Assembly (NCBI GenBank): GCA_023700785.1 | Contig: JAMPYH010000120.1 | Coordinates: forward strand, 1 to 7,849 | DNA: 7,849 nucleotides | Origin: Candidatus Zixiibacteriota bacterium | GTDB taxonomy: Bacteria > Zixibacteria > MSB-5A5 > GN15 > FEB-12 | Direction of reading: 5' to 3' | Part shown: positions 6,001 through 7,849 of the stretch, piece after piece | How the letters are laid out: each line of letters begins with the position of its first letter | Numbering within the stretch: position 1 is the first letter of the stretch | The notes under the pieces: model-generated | The model's database searches: none | What the model was told of the DNA's origin: nothing | Seen by the model: only the letters and a program-made list of their open reading frames with translations | Made by a program: the position numbers and the translations under genes

Positions 6001-6814
6001 CAGCGCACGTTCTCCGCGAACGATCTCGATCCTCTCCGGCAAGGGCGGGGTTGGCAAGTCAGTGGTCGCTTTCAATCTGGCGGACGCGATGGCTCGTCAA
6101 GGCGCGAAAGTACTCCTGGTCGATGCCGATTTCGGTTGCGGCAACCAGCATCTGCTGGCCAATGTCGCGGTTGAGTTCGGGATCGGCGAGTACGCGTCAC
6201 GCCAGGTTCCGCTGCGCGAGGCGGTCACCACTCTGGCTGGCGGAGTCGATCTGCTCGCGTCCACCTGGAATGAAACTCTGGGCGAGGCGCGGGATGTCAC
6301 TTTCACCGCGAAGCTGCTTCAGCGCATTCATTCCGACGCACGGAACTACGATTTCATTCTGATCGACCACGCATCGGGACGAAGCAATCAGGCCGCGATG
6401 ATGGCGCACGCGTCAGATATCGCGCTGCTGCTGGTCATCCCCGAGCTGACCTCACTCTCCGACGGATATGGACTTTATAAGCATCTGCTTTCGTTGGGTG
6501 ACTCGGTCGATTGCGGACTGGTGATCAATCGGGCGCAGAACTCAGACGAAGCGACATTCATTGCCGAGCAGTTTCAGCTCCTGACCGAGCGGTTTATGGG
6601 TCGTCCGATAGCAGCATTGGCGGCGATCCCCGAGGACGAATCGGTTCGCCGGTCAATAGGGGCGCAGTCGCCGCTCGCGCAAATCGACAGTCAATCTGCT
6701 GCCTGCCAAGCGATTACGCAGTTCGCGACCGTTCTACTGCAAGCTTCTGAATTTGGAAACAGCTCCCCAAACACGATAAAAAATGATACGGCAACAGCCG
6801 ATACAAGAGGATAA
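5993..6814 (+). CDS. flhG: FlhG/FleN, MinD-like ATPase, without the FlhF-activating N terminus
   Basis: FlhG is a ParA/MinD-family ATPase that limits flagellar number and often acts with FlhF. The 273-residue protein has a deviant Walker A, KGGVGKS, at residues 17-23, the following VDAD motif with D44 and D46, and FILID ending at D125 as the Walker B-like strand. The next residues are HASG in place of the usual TGAG, keeping the glycine at 129. ELTSLSDGYGLYK (the PEPTSITDAYAL-like region) and LVINRAQ are also recognisable. The N terminus is short (MSNSARSPRT), with no DQAxxLR motif. A TGA in frame at 5978-5980 excludes a longer form, and GGAGGAG at 5982-5988 supports this start. The C-terminal tail is Ser/Asn/Thr-rich and lacks an obvious basic amphipathic membrane-binding helix. 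It overlaps flhF by 8 nt. Confidence 0.92.
   Translation: MSNSARSPRTISILSGKGGVGKSVVAFNLADAMARQGAKVLLVDADFGCGNQHLLANVAVEFGIGEYASRQVPLREAVTTLAGGVDLLASTWNETLGEARDVTFTAKLLQRIHSDARNYDFILIDHASGRSNQAAMMAHASDIALLLVIPELTSLSDGYGLYKHLLSLGDSVDCGLVINRAQNSDEATFIAEQFQLLTERFMGRPIAALAAIPEDESVRRSIGAQSPLAQIDSQSAACQAITQFATVLLQASEFGNSSPNTIKNDTATADTRG
6777..6804 (+). promoter_or_regulatory. Candidate sigma-28 promoter just upstream of the sigma factor gene
   Basis: GCCGATAC at 6797-6804 matches 7 of 8 bases of the flagellar sigma-28 -10 element GCCGATAA. TAAA at 6777-6780 lies 16 nt before it (15 is usual). Both lie inside the AT-richer 3' end of flhG. Transcription would begin near 6811, so the message would carry only about 11 nt before ATG 6822 and would lose most of the AGAGGA site at 6806-6811. 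That counts against it. If real, it would give autoregulation of the sigma gene. Confidence 0.25.
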
Positions 6815-6821
6815 CGGACAA

Positions 6822-7739
6822 ATGGTTAGCAAGAACAAGCAAACTTCGACCAAGCGCGGACGCAAACCGGCAGCCACGAAGACGACGCGGTCAGCGAAAG
6901 CTGTCAAGGCGACTGTTGCCACCGCGACAGTTAATGCCGTCGCCGAAGCGGCGCCGAAGCGAGCCAAAAAGTGGGATGTCTCCGTACGCGACTGGACCCG
7001 CTACCAGAAATGCCGCAACGACGAGAATCGTCAGTTGCTGCTGAACAAGTATCTGCCGCTCGTTCGCACCGTTGCCGCTCGCATGGCGATGGGTTTCCCG
7101 CGCTCGGTGGAGCTTTCCGATCTGGTCAACACCGGCGTGATCGGCCTGATCGAAGCGTTCGGCAATTTTGATCCGACCCGCGGCGTGAAGTTCGAGACGT
7201 ATGCCGTGCCGCGCATTCGCGGCGCCATCCTCGATGAACTTCGCGCGCTCGACTGGGTACCGCGCTCGACGCGCGCCAAGTCGCGCGAGATCGACCGCGC
7301 CCTGACACAGCTTGAAAACGAACTGGGCCGCCAGCCCGAAGTCGCTGAGTTGGCCAAATATCTCAAGATAACCGAGGAGGAACTACACTTGGCTATCGAT
7401 GATGTCTCCAGCACCAACATCCTGTCGTTGGATGAAGTGATCTACCGTGAAGATGACAACCGCCAGGTCCCGCGCATCGAGACCATCAGGGATCATCTCG
7501 GTCACTCCATTCTCGGCGAGATCGAAAAGGGTGAATTGCGTTCGTTCCTGGTCGTCGCGATGGATCGCCTGACAGAGCAGGAGAAGTTGGTGATCGCCCT
7601 GTACTACTACGAAGAATTGACGCTCAAGGAGATCGGGGAAGTGATGACCATCTCCGAGTCCCGCGTATCGCAGATCCATACCCGCGCGGTGATGAAACTG
7701 CGCGTGATGGTTCGGGAGAAATTCGCTCTGACCGCGTAG
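6822..7739 (+). CDS. fliA: Sigma-28 family RNA polymerase sigma factor (FliA/WhiG type) with basic N-terminal extension
   Basis: This sigma factor is expected to direct RNA polymerase to late flagellar promoters. I prefer ATG 6822 (305 residues) over the in-frame ATG 6783, which lies inside flhG with no binding site; AGAGGA at 6806-6811 is 10 nt before 6822. Residues 1-50 are a Lys/Ala/Thr-rich extension with 14 basic residues and one acidic, including KRGRKP at 11-16, which resembles an AT-hook. The sigma fold begins near W51. Region 2 includes LPLVRTVAARMAMG and GVKFETYAVPRIRGAILDE (from about residue 121), the strongest family mark. Region 3 includes LDWVPRSTRAKSREIDRAL, and region 4 starts near residue 248 with DRLTEQEKLVIALYYYEELT and a helix-turn-helix around ISESRVSQIHTRA. 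FlhG and its own 5' end are separated by 7 nt. Confidence 0.95.
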   Translation: MVSKNKQTSTKRGRKPAATKTTRSAKAVKATVATATVNAVAEAAPKRAKKWDVSVRDWTRYQKCRNDENRQLLLNKYLPLVRTVAARMAMGFPRSVELSDLVNTGVIGLIEAFGNFDPTRGVKFETYAVPRIRGAILDELRALDWVPRSTRAKSREIDRALTQLENELGRQPEVAELAKYLKITEEELHLAIDDVSSTNILSLDEVIYREDDNRQVPRIETIRDHLGHSILGEIEKGELRSFLVVAMDRLTEQEKLVIALYYYEELTLKEIGEVMTISESRVSQIHTRAVMKLRVMVREKFALTA

Positions 7740-7766
7740 CCGGAGCGAGCAGCCTGGAGGTGGCGC

Positions 7767-7849
7767 ATGGATAACCCGATCGCGCCGTTGGATCGAAGCA
7801 GCCTCTATCCCGGTTCCAGCCGGGTCAAGCAGGCGCAGGAGTCCGAAAA
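7767..7849 (+). CDS. Unidentified gene, 5' end only (continues past the window)
   Basis: An ATG at 7767 is preceded by a strong GGAGGTG Shine-Dalgarno at 7756-7762 with 4 nt spacing, 27 nt after the sigma factor stop. The frame is open to the window end, giving 27 complete codons. The peptide begins MDNPIAPLDRSSLYPGSSR and is polar, with no signal peptide or membrane segment. It is too short to assign. By position, a small flagellar regulatory or accessory protein (for example an anti-sigma factor FlgM, a rod or muramidase-associated protein, or a chaperone) would be natural, but nothing in the residues proves any of these. Confidence 0.6.
   Translation, partial: MDNPIAPLDRSSLYPGSSRVKQAQESE

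Noticed and set aside
6783..6821. ATG 6783 as the sigma factor start
   Set aside because: It lies inside flhG and has no Shine-Dalgarno sequence, whereas ATG 6822 follows AGAGGA and the end of flhG.

Overview
The window is a stretch of a flagellar export and regulation operon, all on the + strand. In order it holds the 3' end of fliP, then fliQ, fliR, flhB, flhA, flhF, flhG and a sigma-28 family sigma factor gene (fliA/whiG type). It ends with the first 27 codons of a gene I do not recognise. The first five encode the membrane core of the flagellar type III export gate. FlhF and FlhG are the nucleotide-binding pair that usually sets flagellar position and number. The sigma factor normally drives late flagellar genes.

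The coding sequence is moderately GC-rich (roughly 55-60% by eye) with bacterial start and Shine-Dalgarno signals. The fliPQR-flhBA-flhFG-fliA order and the WhiG-like sigma factor suit a flagellated non-enterobacterial lineage, such as a deltaproteobacterial or candidate FCB-type (for example Zixibacteria-like) genome. That placement is only a guess from gene order. I see no mobile element, tRNA, rRNA or CRISPR array.

Layout: 2-448 fliP (partial); 460-729 fliQ; 730-946 an unusual AT-richer spacer with inverted repeats and a candidate sigma-54 promoter; 947-1735 fliR; 1739-2809 flhB; 2811-4895 flhA; 4885-6000 flhF; 5993-6814 flhG; 6822-7739 the sigma factor; 7767 onward a partial gene. Apart from the fliQ-fliR spacer and a short 27-nt gap after the sigma gene, junctions are 1-11 nt gaps or short overlaps, so translational coupling is likely.

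Three things stand out. First, FlhF has lost consensus residues in several GTPase motifs (G3, G4, G5), and FlhG lacks the N-terminal DQAxxLR element that activates FlhF; an in-frame stop just upstream rules out a longer FlhG. Second, the fliQ-fliR spacer carries a perfect 12-bp inverted repeat whose right arm reaches into the fliR Shine-Dalgarno sequence, with a -24/-12-like promoter lying between the arms. Third, the sigma factor has a 50-residue Lys/Ala/Thr-rich N-terminal extension with an AT-hook-like RGRKP motif.
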